A DNA stretch of 64,000 bases from Chloroflexota bacterium (GCA_020161265.1 JAIUOC010000012.1:1-64000), one strand, 5' to 3'; counted from the stretch's first letter, positions 43,864 to 54,351 are shown. Made by a program: numbers and translations. Notes: generated by a model from the letters alone, not told the origin.

Positions 43864-44346
43864 ATGCACAAAATTCCGATCATTCAACAAAAACTAGCAA
43901 CCTTGCTTGGCCAAGTGCTGTGGGATGGCTTTGATGTTGCAGGTATTCTGTGTTTGCGGATTGGCGAAAAGCGCCTGATTATCAACCGCAAGCAGCAAGA
44001 AGTTGAGATTGGGCGTTATAGTTTAAATATTGGCGGCGTATGGCGCTTCTGGCAACACCAAAAGCTCATTATTGCAAATGGCGATTGGGCGCAGCCTGAT
44101 CCGACGGGAGTTGAACCTTCAGCCTTGCAGCGTTTTTTAGCGACGTTTTGGCCTCAATCCTTGTTTATCCGCAGCATTCAAATTAATCCCATCGGCGATG
44201 TTCAATTGCATTTGAGCCAAGGATATTGCTTAGAATTATTGATTAGTTCAACCAATAACGAATACTGGCGCTTGATCGATAATGATACAGGCGAGCATTT
44301 TGTCGTTGAAGCGCATGATGACGAAGCTACAGAAGATTTAGGTTAA
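43864..44346 (+). CDS. Hypothetical protein, tandem paralogue 2
   Basis: 160 residues starting MHKIPIIQQKLATLLG at ATG 43864, six bases after the previous stop, with AGGGGTGT in between. Same layout as the preceding protein over its length, with an acidic C-terminal tail. The pair is followed by a terminator at 44361-44400, so they form a two-gene operon. Function unknown. Confidence 0.72.
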   Translation: MHKIPIIQQKLATLLGQVLWDGFDVAGILCLRIGEKRLIINRKQQEVEIGRYSLNIGGVWRFWQHQKLIIANGDWAQPDPTGVEPSALQRFLATFWPQSLFIRSIQINPIGDVQLHLSQGYCLELLISSTNNEYWRLIDNDTGEHFVVEAHDDEATEDLG

Positions 44347-44360
44347 TCCGTAGCCCGTTT

Positions 44361-44400
44361 AGCCTCGGACGTTGGTAGGAGCCAGTAGCCGAGGCTTTTT
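44361..44400 (+). terminator. Intrinsic terminator after the tandem paralogues
   Basis: AGCCTCGG (44361-44368) pairs with CCGAGGCT (44389-44396), followed by TTTTT. Confidence 0.85.
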
Positions 44401-44520
44401 AGTATGCTTCGACTAGGTATTTTGCCGCTTGAGAGAGATTAACAATGCAACCAATTGGCAACCTTAGTAGCTAGTTGGCGTAGAATAAACGAGTTTCAAA
44501 TTGAATTGAATGGTGTGGTT

Positions 44521-44769
44521 ATGAATCAGAAATCTGTCAATCTCCTTAGCTTGATCAGTGGATTTTTGGGAACGTTCCTTGGCTTGGTCATTGCTTACCG
44601 AGCGATTTCAACTGAGCAGCTCTGGCCAAATCTTTGGGGTGGTATAGGCATTGGTGTATTGGGCTTAGATAGTTTGCTTGATAAAAGAATTAACACTTTT
44701 GCTAAATCATTTATTTTGATTATCGGAATATTATGTTTAGCTATTTATATTATTGGATTACTTAGTTAA
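44521..44769 (+). CDS. Small membrane protein
   Basis: 82 residues starting MNQKSVNLLSLISGFLG at ATG 44521, chosen over an upstream ATG because hydrophobicity begins here. Three predicted membrane helices (about 8-28, 38-55, 60-80). Followed 19 bases later by another membrane-anchored protein gene. Function unknown. Confidence 0.6.
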   Translation: MNQKSVNLLSLISGFLGTFLGLVIAYRAISTEQLWPNLWGGIGIGVLGLDSLLDKRINTFAKSFILIIGILCLAIYIIGLLS

Positions 44770-44788
44770 TTACGAAAGAGAGTCTGAG

Positions 44789-45340
44789 ATGCGAATGGTA
44801 CGTTGGATCATTATTGGCTTTATAATTATTGCTGCAATACTTGGAGGTTATCTTTGGCTGAATCAATCAGAACCACGCCCAATTCCGCCAGCAGGTTGGC
44901 AAACGATTGAGCAAGATAATCTAATCGTTTCATTGCCACCAGAATATATCGTCTTGAACCCAAAGCTGGCGAGTGCCAATCTTGATTTTACCAAGACCTA
45001 TAGTGGAACCTATGAAACTTTAGCAAAAATCTCTGCTGCTCCAGTCAAAATCGATTTTCTAGCGGTGAACTCTGAAAATGGCGATACGATTATAGTTATC
45101 GATAAAACATTCAATAAAAATTTTACTCTATTTAATGAACAAATAATTAATATTTCAGATTTGATGAGTAGTATTCGCAACTATAACCAACAAACAACTG
45201 ATACATTTGTTACTGGCAGATTACTAACAAAATATGACAATATATTATTTGTCGATCGCATTAGTGAGAGCAACCAACATGAAAAGAGTAAACATATCTT
45301 TGAGCTAATTGGCCAGAATATCGTATTGGAAGATGATTAA
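44789..45340 (+). CDS. Membrane-anchored extracytoplasmic protein
   Basis: 183 residues starting MRMVRWIIIGFIIIAAILGG at ATG 44789 (AAGAGAG upstream). One N-terminal anchor helix is followed by a soluble domain resembling the PsbP/DUF-type stress domain (AGWQTIEQDNLIVSLPPEY). No cysteine lipobox. Probably co-transcribed with the small membrane protein before it. Function unknown. Confidence 0.65.
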   Translation: MRMVRWIIIGFIIIAAILGGYLWLNQSEPRPIPPAGWQTIEQDNLIVSLPPEYIVLNPKLASANLDFTKTYSGTYETLAKISAAPVKIDFLAVNSENGDTIIVIDKTFNKNFTLFNEQIINISDLMSSIRNYNQQTTDTFVTGRLLTKYDNILFVDRISESNQHEKSKHIFELIGQNIVLEDD

Positions 45341-45427
45341 GCCACGATCGCAAAACACACAGCAAAGCTTCATGCCAACCCTTGACAAGCCATGACTGAA
45401 GTTAAGTAAATTACTCAAAAATCCAAC

Positions 45428-45456
45428 TTGACAGACTCTAGCTGGATGTGTATACT
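45428..45456 (+). promoter_or_regulatory. Promoter of the ilv-leu operon
   Basis: Perfect TTGACA (45428-45433), 17-base spacer and TATACT (45451-45456). Transcription would start near 45463, about 26 bases before the first leader peptide. Confidence 0.8.
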
Positions 45457-45488
45457 CTGCACAAATAACTTTTGTAGGAAACTACCAA

Positions 45489-45581
45489 ATGAGTAATCGT
45501 CCCGCGTTTATTATTATTAGCAACCTCCTTAGCCTCGTAATCGTCGTCATTACGCGGTCACTTTTGTGTGGGAGGGGCTAA
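45489..45581 (+). CDS. ilv operon leader peptide
   Basis: 30-codon ORF with TAGGAAA upstream, product starting MSNRPAFIIISNLLSLVIVV. 13 of 30 residues are Ile, Leu or Val, including III, LL and LVIVVI runs. Its stop codon overlaps the first strand of the antiterminator (45570-45579). This is the arrangement of amino-acid attenuation leaders: scarcity of charged Ile/Val/Leu tRNA stalls ribosomes over codons 13-21, leaving 45570-45579 free to pair with 45612-45621. Too short for most gene finders. Confidence 0.85.
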   Translation: MSNRPAFIIISNLLSLVIVVITRSLLCGRG

Positions 45582-45638
45582 CAAGCCTCGCGGGTAGTTC
45601 AAAAGAACTCAAGCCCCTCCCAATCGGGAGGGGCTTTT
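45570..45638 (+). promoter_or_regulatory. Transcription attenuator of the ilv operon
   Basis: Three segments: GGGAGGGGCT (45570-45579), AGCCCCTCCC (45612-45621) and a second identical GGGAGGGGCT (45626-45635), followed by TTTT. Segments 2 and 3 form an 11-bp terminator hairpin with a four-base loop. Segments 1 and 2 form the mutually exclusive antiterminator. Exact identity of segments 1 and 3 makes the switch unambiguous. Confidence 0.85.
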
Positions 45639-45674
45639 GATTTGTGATTAAGTTAGCTTCTGGAGGATAAACAC

Positions 45675-45785
45675 ATGCGGAACTTGTTGACAACTCTCGT
45701 CACCATGATCACTCCTCGTCCGCAGTTTATTATTCTCCAACCCATTCCCATTTGGTCGTGTCGCGTAGGCCGTCGTCTGCGCTAG
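45675..45785 (+). CDS. Second leader-like ORF upstream of ilvD
   Basis: 36 codons with a strong TGGAGGAT site eight bases before ATG 45675. The product (MRNLLTTLVTMITPRPQFII...) is again rich in Ile, Leu and Val, plus Thr and Pro, with a basic C-terminus. Its stop overlaps the base of a second hairpin (AGAGCGA 45784-45790 with TCGCTCT 45835-45841, enclosing GTTGC/GCAAC), followed by TTTC. It may be a second attenuation step sensing other amino acids such as Thr, or a coupling peptide. Confidence 0.6.
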   Translation: MRNLLTTLVTMITPRPQFIILQPIPIWSCRVGRRLR

Positions 45786-46023
45786 AGCGATAACCCGAAC
45801 CGTTGCGATGATTGCAACAAACCCCGGAGCAGTGTCGCTCTTTCGTTCAGCTCATTGTTGAGTATGTTCGCCCATCTTGCCTGTGTTCAGCATCGGGACT
45901 GACAAGGCTTGCTTTCCTATTGCCAAAATCTTGCGATCTGCGGCCAATCCACTTGGAGCATTGGTTCAATCGCCTTTCAACGATGGCCTGTCCAGCCATC
46001 AGTTCTCTATGCGGGGAGCATCT
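45786..46023 (+). other. Untranslated leader before ilvD
   Basis: About 240 bases with the second hairpin at 45784-45841 and no further convincing gene. Frames run open into ilvD from 45877, but that longer start lacks a ribosome site, whereas GGGGAG precedes 46024. No T-box sequence was seen. Confidence 0.5.
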
Positions 46024-47709
46024 ATGCGTTCAGATACGATCAAGCGGGGCTTTGCACGCGCTCCACATCGTTCACTCCTACGTGCGACGGGCCAAATTCA
46101 AGATGATAGCGACTTTCAAAAGCCGTTCGTCGCGATCTGCAATTCTTATATTGATATTATTCCTGGCCACGTTCACTTGCATGAGTTTGCCAAAATCGTG
46201 AAAGATGCAGTCCGGGCAGCAGGCGGCATTCCTTTTGAATTCAACACCATTGGGGTTGATGATGGCATCGTGATGGGCCACGAAGGCATGCGCTATTCGT
46301 TGCCATCGCGCGAGTTGATCGCCGATTGTGTTGAAACGGTGGCAGCAGCCCACTGTTTCGATGCGATGATCTGTATCCCCAACTGCGATAAAATCGTGCC
46401 TGGCATGCTGATGGGCGCTGCCCGCGTCAACATCCCCACCGTTTTCGTATCGGGCGGGCCAATGCAGGCTGGCCGCGATAAAGATGGTAATAAAGTTGAT
46501 CTGATCAGCGTGTTCGAGGGCGTTGGTCAACATGCTTCTGGCCGGATCAGTGATGAACGGCTGCTGGATCTGGAGCGTAATGGCTGCCCGACCTGTGGCT
46601 CCTGCTCAGGGATGTTCACCGCCAATTCGATGAATTGTCTGTGTGAAGCACTGGGAATCGCCCTGCCATACAACGGTTCATTACTGGCCACCGACCCCGC
46701 CCGCCACGAGCTAGCCCGCACCGCCGCCACCAAAGTCCTCGAATTGCTCCACAAGAATATTTCCTTCAGCGATATTGTCACTCCCGAATCAATTGATAAT
46801 GCGATGGCGCTCGACGTAGCCATGGGCGGCTCGACCAACACCGTCTTGCACGTTTTGGCCTTGGCGCGTGAAGCAGGCTTGGATTATCCAATCAGCCGCT
46901 TTAACGAGGTTGCCGCTCGCGTGCCCCACTTGGCCAAAGTTAGCCCAGCGTGGGATGGCAATCGCCAATGGCATATGGAAGATGTGCATCGCGCTGGTGG
47001 CGTACCAGCAATTATGGCCGAATTGGCCAAAAAGCCCGATGCCCTACACTTGAATGTGCCAACCGTGACCGGCCAAACCTTGGGTGAACAATTGCAAGGC
47101 ATCGCCAACGAAAACCCTGAATGCATCCGCCCAATCGAAAATCCCCACTCAGCCCAAGGCGGTTTGTGTATTTTGTTTGGCAACTTGGCTCCCGAAGGCT
47201 CAGTGATCAAAATTGGTGCAGTTGATCAACATCAAATGACATTTAGCGGCCCTGCCCGTTGTTTCCCCAGCGAAGAAGCCGCCACCTACGCCGCCCGCGC
47301 TGGCGAAATTCAAGCTGGCGATGTGGTAGTTGTGCGCTACGAAGGCCCACGCGGTGGCCCAGGTATGCGCGAAATGCTGGCCTTAACCTCGTTGCTCAAA
47401 GGCATGCCTTTGGGCGAACAAGTGGCCTTATTGACCGATGGTCGCTTCAGCGGCGGCACACGCGGCCTGTGTATTGGCCATATCTCCCCCGAAGCCGCCG
47501 AAGGTGGCCCAATTGGCCTGATCGAAAATGGCGACATCATTCACATCGATTTAGCAAATCGCCTGTTGGCAGTTGACCTCAGCGAAACGCAATTTGCCGA
47601 ACGCCGCGCTGCGTGGCAAGCCCCAGAACGCAAACATCAACGTGGCTGGTTGGCACGCTACACCCGTTTGGTGACGAACGCCAGCAATGGCGCGGTGTTG
47701 GAAGCATAG
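46024..47709 (+). CDS. ilvD: Dihydroxy-acid dehydratase
   Basis: 561 residues starting [19 protein letters not shown] at ATG 46024 (GGGGAG). Iron-sulfur ligands in [13 protein letters not shown] and [20 protein letters not shown]-terminal catalytic segment with [21 protein letters not shown]. It makes 2-oxoisovalerate and 2-oxo-3-methylvalerate, the third step of Val/Ile synthesis. First structural gene of the attenuated operon. Confidence 0.97.
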   Translation: MRSDTIKRGFARAPHRSLLRATGQIQDDSDFQKPFVAICNSYIDIIPGHVHLHEFAKIVKDAVRAAGGIPFEFNTIGVDDGIVMGHEGMRYSLPSRELIADCVETVAAAHCFDAMICIPNCDKIVPGMLMGAARVNIPTVFVSGGPMQAGRDKDGNKVDLISVFEGVGQHASGRISDERLLDLERNGCPTCGSCSGMFTANSMNCLCEALGIALPYNGSLLATDPARHELARTAATKVLELLHKNISFSDIVTPESIDNAMALDVAMGGSTNTVLHVLALAREAGLDYPISRFNEVAARVPHLAKVSPAWDGNRQWHMEDVHRAGGVPAIMAELAKKPDALHLNVPTVTGQTLGEQLQGIANENPECIRPIENPHSAQGGLCILFGNLAPEGSVIKIGAVDQHQMTFSGPARCFPSEEAATYAARAGEIQAGDVVVVRYEGPRGGPGMREMLALTSLLKGMPLGEQVALLTDGRFSGGTRGLCIGHISPEAAEGGPIGLIENGDIIHIDLANRLLAVDLSETQFAERRAAWQAPERKHQRGWLARYTRLVTNASNGAVLEA

Positions 47710-47756
47710 ATCTGCAACTTATTGACATTAAACCTTACGCAAGGCGAGGTATACCG

Positions 47757-49469
47757 ATGAAAACGCTAACTGGTGCTCAAATGATGTGTGAAGCGTTGCT
47801 AGCCGAAGGCGTTGATGTGATGTTTGGCTATCCAGGTGGGGCGATTATGCCGTTCTACCACGCGCTGCCCGAATATCCCGAATTGCGCCATATTTTGGTG
47901 CGCCACGAACAAGCTGCGGGCCATGCCGCCGAAGGCTATGCCCGTACTAGCGGCAAAGTTGGGGTTTGTGTCGCCACCAGCGGCCCAGGCGCAACCAACT
48001 TGGTCACGGCAATTGCCGATGCCATGATGGATTCAGTGCCAATTGTGGCGATCACAGGGCAAGTGGTCACCTCGTTGATCGGCAAAGATGGCTTTCAAGA
48101 AACCGATGTGACGGGCATCACCCAGCCAATCACCAAGCACAATTATTTGGTGACCGATGTGCGCGATTTGCCCCGTGTGTTCAAAGAAGCCTTTCATATT
48201 GCCCGAACTGGCCGCCCTGGCCCAGTATTGATCGACGTTGCCAAAGATGTACAAAACGCCCGTGGCGTATTCGAGTATCCAGAATCGGTCGATTTGCCAG
48301 GCTACAAGCCCAACTATGATGGCAATCGCCGCCAAATCAAAGAAGCTGCTAATTTACTGAATCAAGCCAAAAAGCCCTTGATTATGGCAGGCCATGGCAT
48401 TTTGCTGGGTCACGCAAGCGTCGAATTACGCGAATTTGCCGAAAAAACTGGCATTCCGGTGATCACCACATTGTTGGGCATTAGCTGCATTCCCGAAGAT
48501 CATCCGTTATCGTTGGGCATGCCTGGCATGCACGGTTGGGTCCATGTCAACCGCGCCATCCAAGAATGCGATGTGTTGTTTACGATTGGCGCACGCTTCG
48601 ACGACCGCGTAACTGGCAAATTAGATACCTTTGCCCGCAACGCCAAAATCATTCACGTCGATATTGATCCGGCTGAAGTTGGCAAAAATGTGATTACCGC
48701 CGTGCCAATTGTCGGCGATGCCAAGCGCGTGCTGGAAAACTTGACCGAAATTGTCAACGCCAACGAGCATAGCGAATGGCTGAACCATATTCGTGATATT
48801 CAGGCCACGCGCTCCAAGCGCCAACGCGACCCAGAAAGTGGCATGTTCACGCCACACCATGTGTATGCCGAATTCACCCGCATTATGCAAGGCGAATTTC
48901 GGGTTTGCACCGACGTGGGCCAGCACCAAATGTGGGCAGCTCAGCTGATCGAATATATGAAACCCCATACCCATATCACCTCTGGCGGTTTGGGAACCAT
49001 GGGTTTTGCCTTGCCAGCGGCGATGGGCGTGCAAGTCGCTTGCCCCAACGAAGAAGTTTGGGCAATTGCCGGCGACGGCGGTTTTCAAATGAATTTGCAA
49101 GAGCTAGCCACGGTGGTGCAAGAAAGCCTACCCTTGAAGATTTGTATCATCAACAATGGCTACTTGGGCATGGTGCGCCAATGGCAGGAGCTTTTCCACG
49201 AACGCCGCTATTCGGCAACGCCAATGTGGAGCCCTGATTTTATCAAATTGGCTGATGCATATGGTATTCCTGGGGTGCGAGTCGAACGCGCCGAAGATGT
49301 AGCCGAAGCAATTCAGCAAGCCCGTTCAACCAATGGCCCATTCTTGATTGAATTTGTGGTTGAGCGCGAAGTCAATGTCTATCCAATGGTAGCTCCAGGC
49401 GCGAGCATCAGCGATATGTTCGAAGATCCCAGCGAAGTCGAAATCGAAGACGTTGTGGCAGTGAAATAG
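47757..49469 (+). CDS. ilvB: Acetolactate synthase large subunit
   Basis: 570 residues starting MKTLTGAQMMCEALLAEG (ATG 47757; GAGGT upstream). ThDP-enzyme domains in order: PYR domain with catalytic Glu in VRHEQAAGHAAEGYAR, central FAD-binding domain (MPGMHGWVHVNRA), and the PP domain with GDGGFQMNLQEL and the metal-binding NN. It condenses pyruvate with pyruvate or 2-oxobutyrate. The regulatory subunit follows 20 bases later. Confidence 0.97.
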   Translation: MKTLTGAQMMCEALLAEGVDVMFGYPGGAIMPFYHALPEYPELRHILVRHEQAAGHAAEGYARTSGKVGVCVATSGPGATNLVTAIADAMMDSVPIVAITGQVVTSLIGKDGFQETDVTGITQPITKHNYLVTDVRDLPRVFKEAFHIARTGRPGPVLIDVAKDVQNARGVFEYPESVDLPGYKPNYDGNRRQIKEAANLLNQAKKPLIMAGHGILLGHASVELREFAEKTGIPVITTLLGISCIPEDHPLSLGMPGMHGWVHVNRAIQECDVLFTIGARFDDRVTGKLDTFARNAKIIHVDIDPAEVGKNVITAVPIVGDAKRVLENLTEIVNANEHSEWLNHIRDIQATRSKRQRDPESGMFTPHHVYAEFTRIMQGEFRVCTDVGQHQMWAAQLIEYMKPHTHITSGGLGTMGFALPAAMGVQVACPNEEVWAIAGDGGFQMNLQELATVVQESLPLKICIINNGYLGMVRQWQELFHERRYSATPMWSPDFIKLADAYGIPGVRVERAEDVAEAIQQARSTNGPFLIEFVVEREVNVYPMVAPGASISDMFEDPSEVEIEDVVAVK

Positions 49470-49489
49470 GCTCACAGGAGATTTTTGCA

Positions 49490-50011
49490 ATGAAACATAC
49501 CTTAGTTGCTTTATTACGTGACCAACCTGGGGTGCTGAACCGCTCAGTGAGCCTGTTTCGCCGCCGTGGTTTCAATATCGAAAGCTTGACCGTTGGCCAT
49601 ACCGAAACGCCTGGTATCTCGCGCATGACCTTGGTGGTCGATGGCGATACCACCAGCGTCGAACAAGTGATCAAACAACTCTATAAATTAATCGATGTGC
49701 TGAAGGTCAGCGATGTTAGCCAAGACCCGAATGTCACCCGTGATTTGCTGTTGGTCAAGGTGTATGCACCGCCAGCCAAGCGCAGCGAATTGATGCAATT
49801 GGCCGATATTTTCGGAGCCAAAATTGTCGATGTTGTGCCCGATGCCATGATGATCGAACTTAGTGGCAGCCCCGAACAACTCGACCGCTTTGTTGACCTG
49901 ATTCGCCCGTTTGGCATTCGTGAGCTGGTTCGCACGGGCTGCGTAGCGATGACCCGGGGCGCATCGACGGTCAGCGGGCCATATCAAAACCAAGAATTTC
50001 GCGCCGCTTAA
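49490..50011 (+). CDS. ilvN: Acetolactate synthase small (regulatory) subunit
   Basis: 173 residues. N-terminal ACT domain (HTLVALLRDQPGVLNRSVSLF, RRGFNIESLTVG) that binds valine for feedback inhibition, and the C-terminal ALS_ss_C domain. It pairs with the IlvB subunit encoded immediately upstream. The length is typical of the long-form small subunits. Confidence 0.96.
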   Translation: MKHTLVALLRDQPGVLNRSVSLFRRRGFNIESLTVGHTETPGISRMTLVVDGDTTSVEQVIKQLYKLIDVLKVSDVSQDPNVTRDLLLVKVYAPPAKRSELMQLADIFGAKIVDVVPDAMMIELSGSPEQLDRFVDLIRPFGIRELVRTGCVAMTRGASTVSGPYQNQEFRAA

Positions 50012-50059
50012 TTGAATTCAACGAGGCAATTGCCTCTTCATTAATAAAGGATCACGACC

Positions 50060-50176
50060 ATGCTGCAACCAATGTTTGAAGAAGAAACCACCGCGACCGC
50101 TGATAAAGCCCACTATAGCGACGAAGATGTCAATTGGGATACCTGGTGGGGCGATTACGGCGAGACCATGGAATAA
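50060..50176 (+). CDS. Small acidic Trp-rich ORF between ilvN and ilvC
   Basis: 38 codons, starting MLQPMFEEETTATADKAHYS at ATG 50060 with AAAGGAT upstream. About a quarter of residues are Asp/Glu, and the C-terminus has NWDTWWGDYGE. It lies 48 bases after ilvN and 57 bases before ilvC, inside the operon. The ribosome site and biased composition suggest a real small protein, possibly a subunit or regulator of the ilv enzymes. Not recognised. Confidence 0.55.
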   Translation: MLQPMFEEETTATADKAHYSDEDVNWDTWWGDYGETME

Positions 50177-50221
50177 ACACGGGTAGCAATTGTTCATCGT
50201 TCAGCCCATTAGTTATATTGA

Positions 50222-51247
<1,026 letters not shown>

Positions 51248-51282
51248 TTTAGGGGCTGGGGGTCAGGGGTCGGGGATCGGGC
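51248..51282. repeat. Heptamer-like GGGGCTGG/GGGTCAG block
   Basis: GGGGCTG, GGGGTCA, GGGGTCG and GGGATCG words right after the ilvC stop. Reverse-complement style of the block at 28226-28450. Confidence 0.65.
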
Positions 51283-51333
51283 GTAATAAACCGATTCCCA
51301 ACTCTCACATTCGCCCTCATTACGGAGAACTTT

Positions 51334-53001
51334 ATGACCAGCGATTATGTACGCATTTTCGATACAACCCTGCGCGACGGTGAGCAATCACCAGGCTGTA
51401 CCATGCATCTGCACGAAAAATTGGAAGTTGCCAAGCAATTGGCACGAATGGGCGTGGATATTATCGAAGCAGGCTTTCCGGCAGCCTCACCTGGCGATTG
51501 GGAAGCAGTTAACCAAATTGCCAAGAGCGTTGGCACTGCTGATGGCCCAGTTATCTGTGGTTTGGCTCGCGCCGTCAAAAGCGATATCGAAGCCTGTGCC
51601 ACGGCGATTGCCCCAGCCGCCAAAAAGCGTATTCATACCTTCCTTTCAAGCTCAGATATTCATATCGAGTATCAATTGCGCTCGACTCGCGAGGAAGTGC
51701 TGACGAAAACCCGTGAGATGGTGCGCTTGGCTAGCTCGCTTTGCGACGATGTTGAATTCTCGCCGATGGATGCGACCCGTTCCGACATCGAATTTATGTA
51801 TCAGATGCTGGCGATAGCGATTGAAGAAGGCGCAACAACCTTGAATATTCCTGATACCGTGGGCTATTCCACGCCTGAGGAATATGCAGCGTTGCTTCGG
51901 GGGATTATCGAAAACGTACCTGGCGCTGCCGATGTGATTATCTCGACCCATTGCCACGACGATTTGGGCTTGGCGGTGGCGAATTCGTTGGCTGGCGTTC
52001 GAGCTGGCGCACGCCAAATTGAATGCACAATCAATGGCATTGGCGAGCGAGCTGGCAATGCTTCGTTGGAAGAAGTGGTGATGGCTTTGGAAACGCGCAA
52101 GCAATTTTATGGCCTGAGCACCAATATCGACACAACCCAACTAACGCCTAGCTCACGCTTGTTGAGTGCCTGCACCAACACCCAAGTGCCACCCAACAAG
52201 GCAATTGTTGGCGCGAATGCCTTCGCTCACGAATCGGGCATTCACCAAGATGGGGTGTTGAAGCACCGCATGACCTACGAAATTATGAGCGCTGAATCGG
52301 TTGGCCAAGATGGCAATGCCTTGGTTTTGGGCAAGCACTCAGGCCGTCATGCCTTCCGTCATCGGGTCCAAGAGCTAGGCTATAGCTTCGATGAAGCCAC
52401 GATCAACCACTTGTTCGCCCGCTTCAAAGATGTGGCTGATCGCAAGAAATATGTTGATGATCGCGATGTTGAAGCGTTAATCAGCGATGAAGCAGGCCGC
52501 CCAAGCCCAGTTTATGAATTGGAGCATGTGCAATTTGCCTCAGGCGTGAACGCCATCCCAACTGCGACCGTGCGCATGCGCGGCCCCAACGGCGAAGTCA
52601 AAATCGAATCGGCCCAAGGCACAGGCCCAGTCGATGCAGTCTATTCGGCGATCAACAAGGTTGTGCTAACTCCGGTTACCTTGCTCGAATTTGCGGTCAA
52701 CGCAATCACCGAAGGCATCGATGCGGTTGGCGAAGTTAGTGTGAAAGTCGTCGAAGGCAAGCACAAACATGTACGTGGCGTGCTTACCGATAAAGCAACT
52801 GATGCTAAAGTTTGGCGTGGCAATGGCGTTAATGTTGATATCATCGTTGCTGCCGCCGAAGCCTATGTTAGTGCCTTGAACAAATTGCTAAAAGCTCGCC
52901 AAGAACGGCTTAAGCAAGAAACCACTGCCCGCATGGAAGTTGCTAGCGCAGCTCCAGGCGTGGATTTATTCGGTGGCTCGACGCTCGGTCGCTATGAATA
53001 A
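51334..53001 (+). CDS. leuA: 2-isopropylmalate synthase
   Basis: 555 residues. HMGL-like TIM barrel with [30 protein letters not shown] and NGIGERAGN, then the linker and a C-terminal LeuA allosteric dimer domain ([24 protein letters not shown]) for leucine feedback. First committed step to leucine. Separate from the cimA paralogue 1.4 kb downstream. Confidence 0.95.
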   Translation: MTSDYVRIFDTTLRDGEQSPGCTMHLHEKLEVAKQLARMGVDIIEAGFPAASPGDWEAVNQIAKSVGTADGPVICGLARAVKSDIEACATAIAPAAKKRIHTFLSSSDIHIEYQLRSTREEVLTKTREMVRLASSLCDDVEFSPMDATRSDIEFMYQMLAIAIEEGATTLNIPDTVGYSTPEEYAALLRGIIENVPGAADVIISTHCHDDLGLAVANSLAGVRAGARQIECTINGIGERAGNASLEEVVMALETRKQFYGLSTNIDTTQLTPSSRLLSACTNTQVPPNKAIVGANAFAHESGIHQDGVLKHRMTYEIMSAESVGQDGNALVLGKHSGRHAFRHRVQELGYSFDEATINHLFARFKDVADRKKYVDDRDVEALISDEAGRPSPVYELEHVQFASGVNAIPTATVRMRGPNGEVKIESAQGTGPVDAVYSAINKVVLTPVTLLEFAVNAITEGIDAVGEVSVKVVEGKHKHVRGVLTDKATDAKVWRGNGVNVDIIVAAAEAYVSALNKLLKARQERLKQETTARMEVASAAPGVDLFGGSTLGRYE

Positions 53002-53046
53002 TTATTGGGATTGGTGTAAATCAATCTCACTAGCCCAAACGAACTT

Positions 53047-53871
53047 ATGAAAATTGCTTATCTCGGCCCGGCTGGTACATTCAGCGAAAAAGCAGCGTTG
53101 GAAGCGGGCGACCAACAATCCACCTATTTGCCAATGGCAAGTATGCCCGCTGTGATTACGGCTGTTGAAACTCGTGCGGTTGATTTGGGCATTTTGCCAA
53201 TTGAAAACTCGCTCGAAGGGGCAGTCAGCATCACGCTTGATGTGCTGATTCACGAAACTCGCCTGCGGATTTGTCGCGAAATCGTGATTCCGATTCGGCA
53301 TATGTTGGTGGCCAAGCCCGATGTGCAACTCGATACAGTCGAAGTGCTTTACACCCATCAACAACCGCTAGCGCAATCGCGCCGTTTTATCGAACGCTGC
53401 TTGCCGAATGTGCCAACCGTGGCCGCGTTAAGCACTGCTGCTGCATTGGTCGAAGCGCTCGCCGATGAGCGCCGCGCCGCCGCATTGACCACCTTGCATG
53501 CTGCCGAACGCGCCCAAGCCAATATCTTGGCCTACGATGTTCAGGATAACAACAATAATCGCACGCGCTTTGTGGTGTTGGCTCCTGAGGATGCCGCACC
53601 AACGGGCGACGACAAGACTTCGCTGATGTTCACTGCCAAAATCAATCGCGCAGGAGCGTTGTACGAAGCCTTGGCAATTTTTGCCCAAGCTGGCATCAAT
53701 TTAAGCAAAATTGAATCACGGCCAGCCAAAGCCGAGCTTGGCGATTATGTCTTTCTGGTTGATATCGATGGCCATCGCCATGAGCCAGCCGTTGCCGAAG
53801 CCCTACAAAAGCTGGCACAGATCGCTGGCACAGTCAAGATTTTTGGTAGCTATCCAAAGTTTAGAACATAG
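53047..53871 (+). CDS. pheA: Prephenate dehydratase
   Basis: 274 residues: periplasmic-binding-like catalytic domain (YLGPAGTFSEKAAL, PIENSLEGAV, the TRF motif in NNRTRFVVLAP) and a C-terminal ACT domain with GALYEALAIFAQAGINLSKIESRP for phenylalanine feedback. It makes phenylpyruvate. Its location inside a branched-chain operon is unusual. The stop codon (53869-53871) lies within a tandem-word repeat. Confidence 0.95.
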   Translation: MKIAYLGPAGTFSEKAALEAGDQQSTYLPMASMPAVITAVETRAVDLGILPIENSLEGAVSITLDVLIHETRLRICREIVIPIRHMLVAKPDVQLDTVEVLYTHQQPLAQSRRFIERCLPNVPTVAALSTAAALVEALADERRAAALTTLHAAERAQANILAYDVQDNNNNRTRFVVLAPEDAAPTGDDKTSLMFTAKINRAGALYEALAIFAQAGINLSKIESRPAKAELGDYVFLVDIDGHRHEPAVAEALQKLAQIAGTVKIFGSYPKFRT

Positions 53872-53893
53872 AACATAGAGCATAGAGCATAGG
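53864..53893. repeat. Left GAACATA/GAGCATA heptamer repeat
   Basis: Four near-identical seven-base units (GAACATA, GAACATA, GAGCATA, GAGCATA), the first overlapping the pheA stop and the last merging with AGGAG, the ribosome site of the next gene. Inverted counterpart at 54354-54387. Confidence 0.85.
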
Positions 53894-53901
53894 AGCAGGT
53901 G

Positions 53902-54351
53902 ATGCGGGAAACATATTCATATCGCAATTTGATTATGTGGAATAAAGCTCAAGAATTGGTTATGGATGTGATTCAACTGATCAGCAATGTACCAAATTCA
54001 TGGAGTAATGCAGTAATCGTGCGCCAAATTGTTAGTTCTGCTACGTCGATTAGCGCCAATATTGCCGAAGGTCATGGCCGGTTTAGTCTCGGAGCACACA
54101 AAAATCATCTTTCGATTGCCCGTGGCTCTGCTGCGGAAACCGATAATTGGGCGAATACCCTATTTCGGTTTGGCTACATTGACGATGATGCAGAAAAGCG
54201 CATTCAACAACGTTGTAATGAAATTATTGCAATGTTATCAAGCAAGATGCGCAAACTTGAACAATCCCAACAAACCTTGCACGAATCAGTAGCAGTATAT
54301 CAAATTGATGTCCAATTCAATCTCTTTGATGCTGATGATTACATTAGTTGA
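53902..54351 (+). CDS. Four-helix-bundle (23S rRNA intervening-sequence/S23-type) protein
   Basis: 149 residues from ATG 53902 (AGGAG six bases upstream; GTG 53899 is an alternative). YRNLIMWNKAQELV, RQIVSSATSISANIAEGHGR and FLSIARGSAAE-like LSIARGSAAETDNW are the hallmarks of TIGR02436, basic four-helix bundles first seen as ORFs in 23S rRNA intervening sequences and related to Avd of diversity-generating retroelements. Function unknown, perhaps RNA binding. Inserted between pheA and cimA and bracketed by inverted heptamer repeats. Confidence 0.9.
   Translation: MRETYSYRNLIMWNKAQELVMDVIQLISNVPNSWSNAVIVRQIVSSATSISANIAEGHGRFSLGAHKNHLSIARGSAAETDNWANTLFRFGYIDDDAEKRIQQRCNEIIAMLSSKMRKLEQSQQTLHESVAVYQIDVQFNLFDADDYIS

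Noticed and set aside
45786..46023. T-box riboswitch before ilvD
   Set aside because: No T-box core sequence or Stem I features seen; the leader-peptide attenuator explains regulation better.
54029..54292. 87-codon ORF overlapping the four-helix-bundle gene
   Set aside because: Alternative frame of a gene with clear family motifs.
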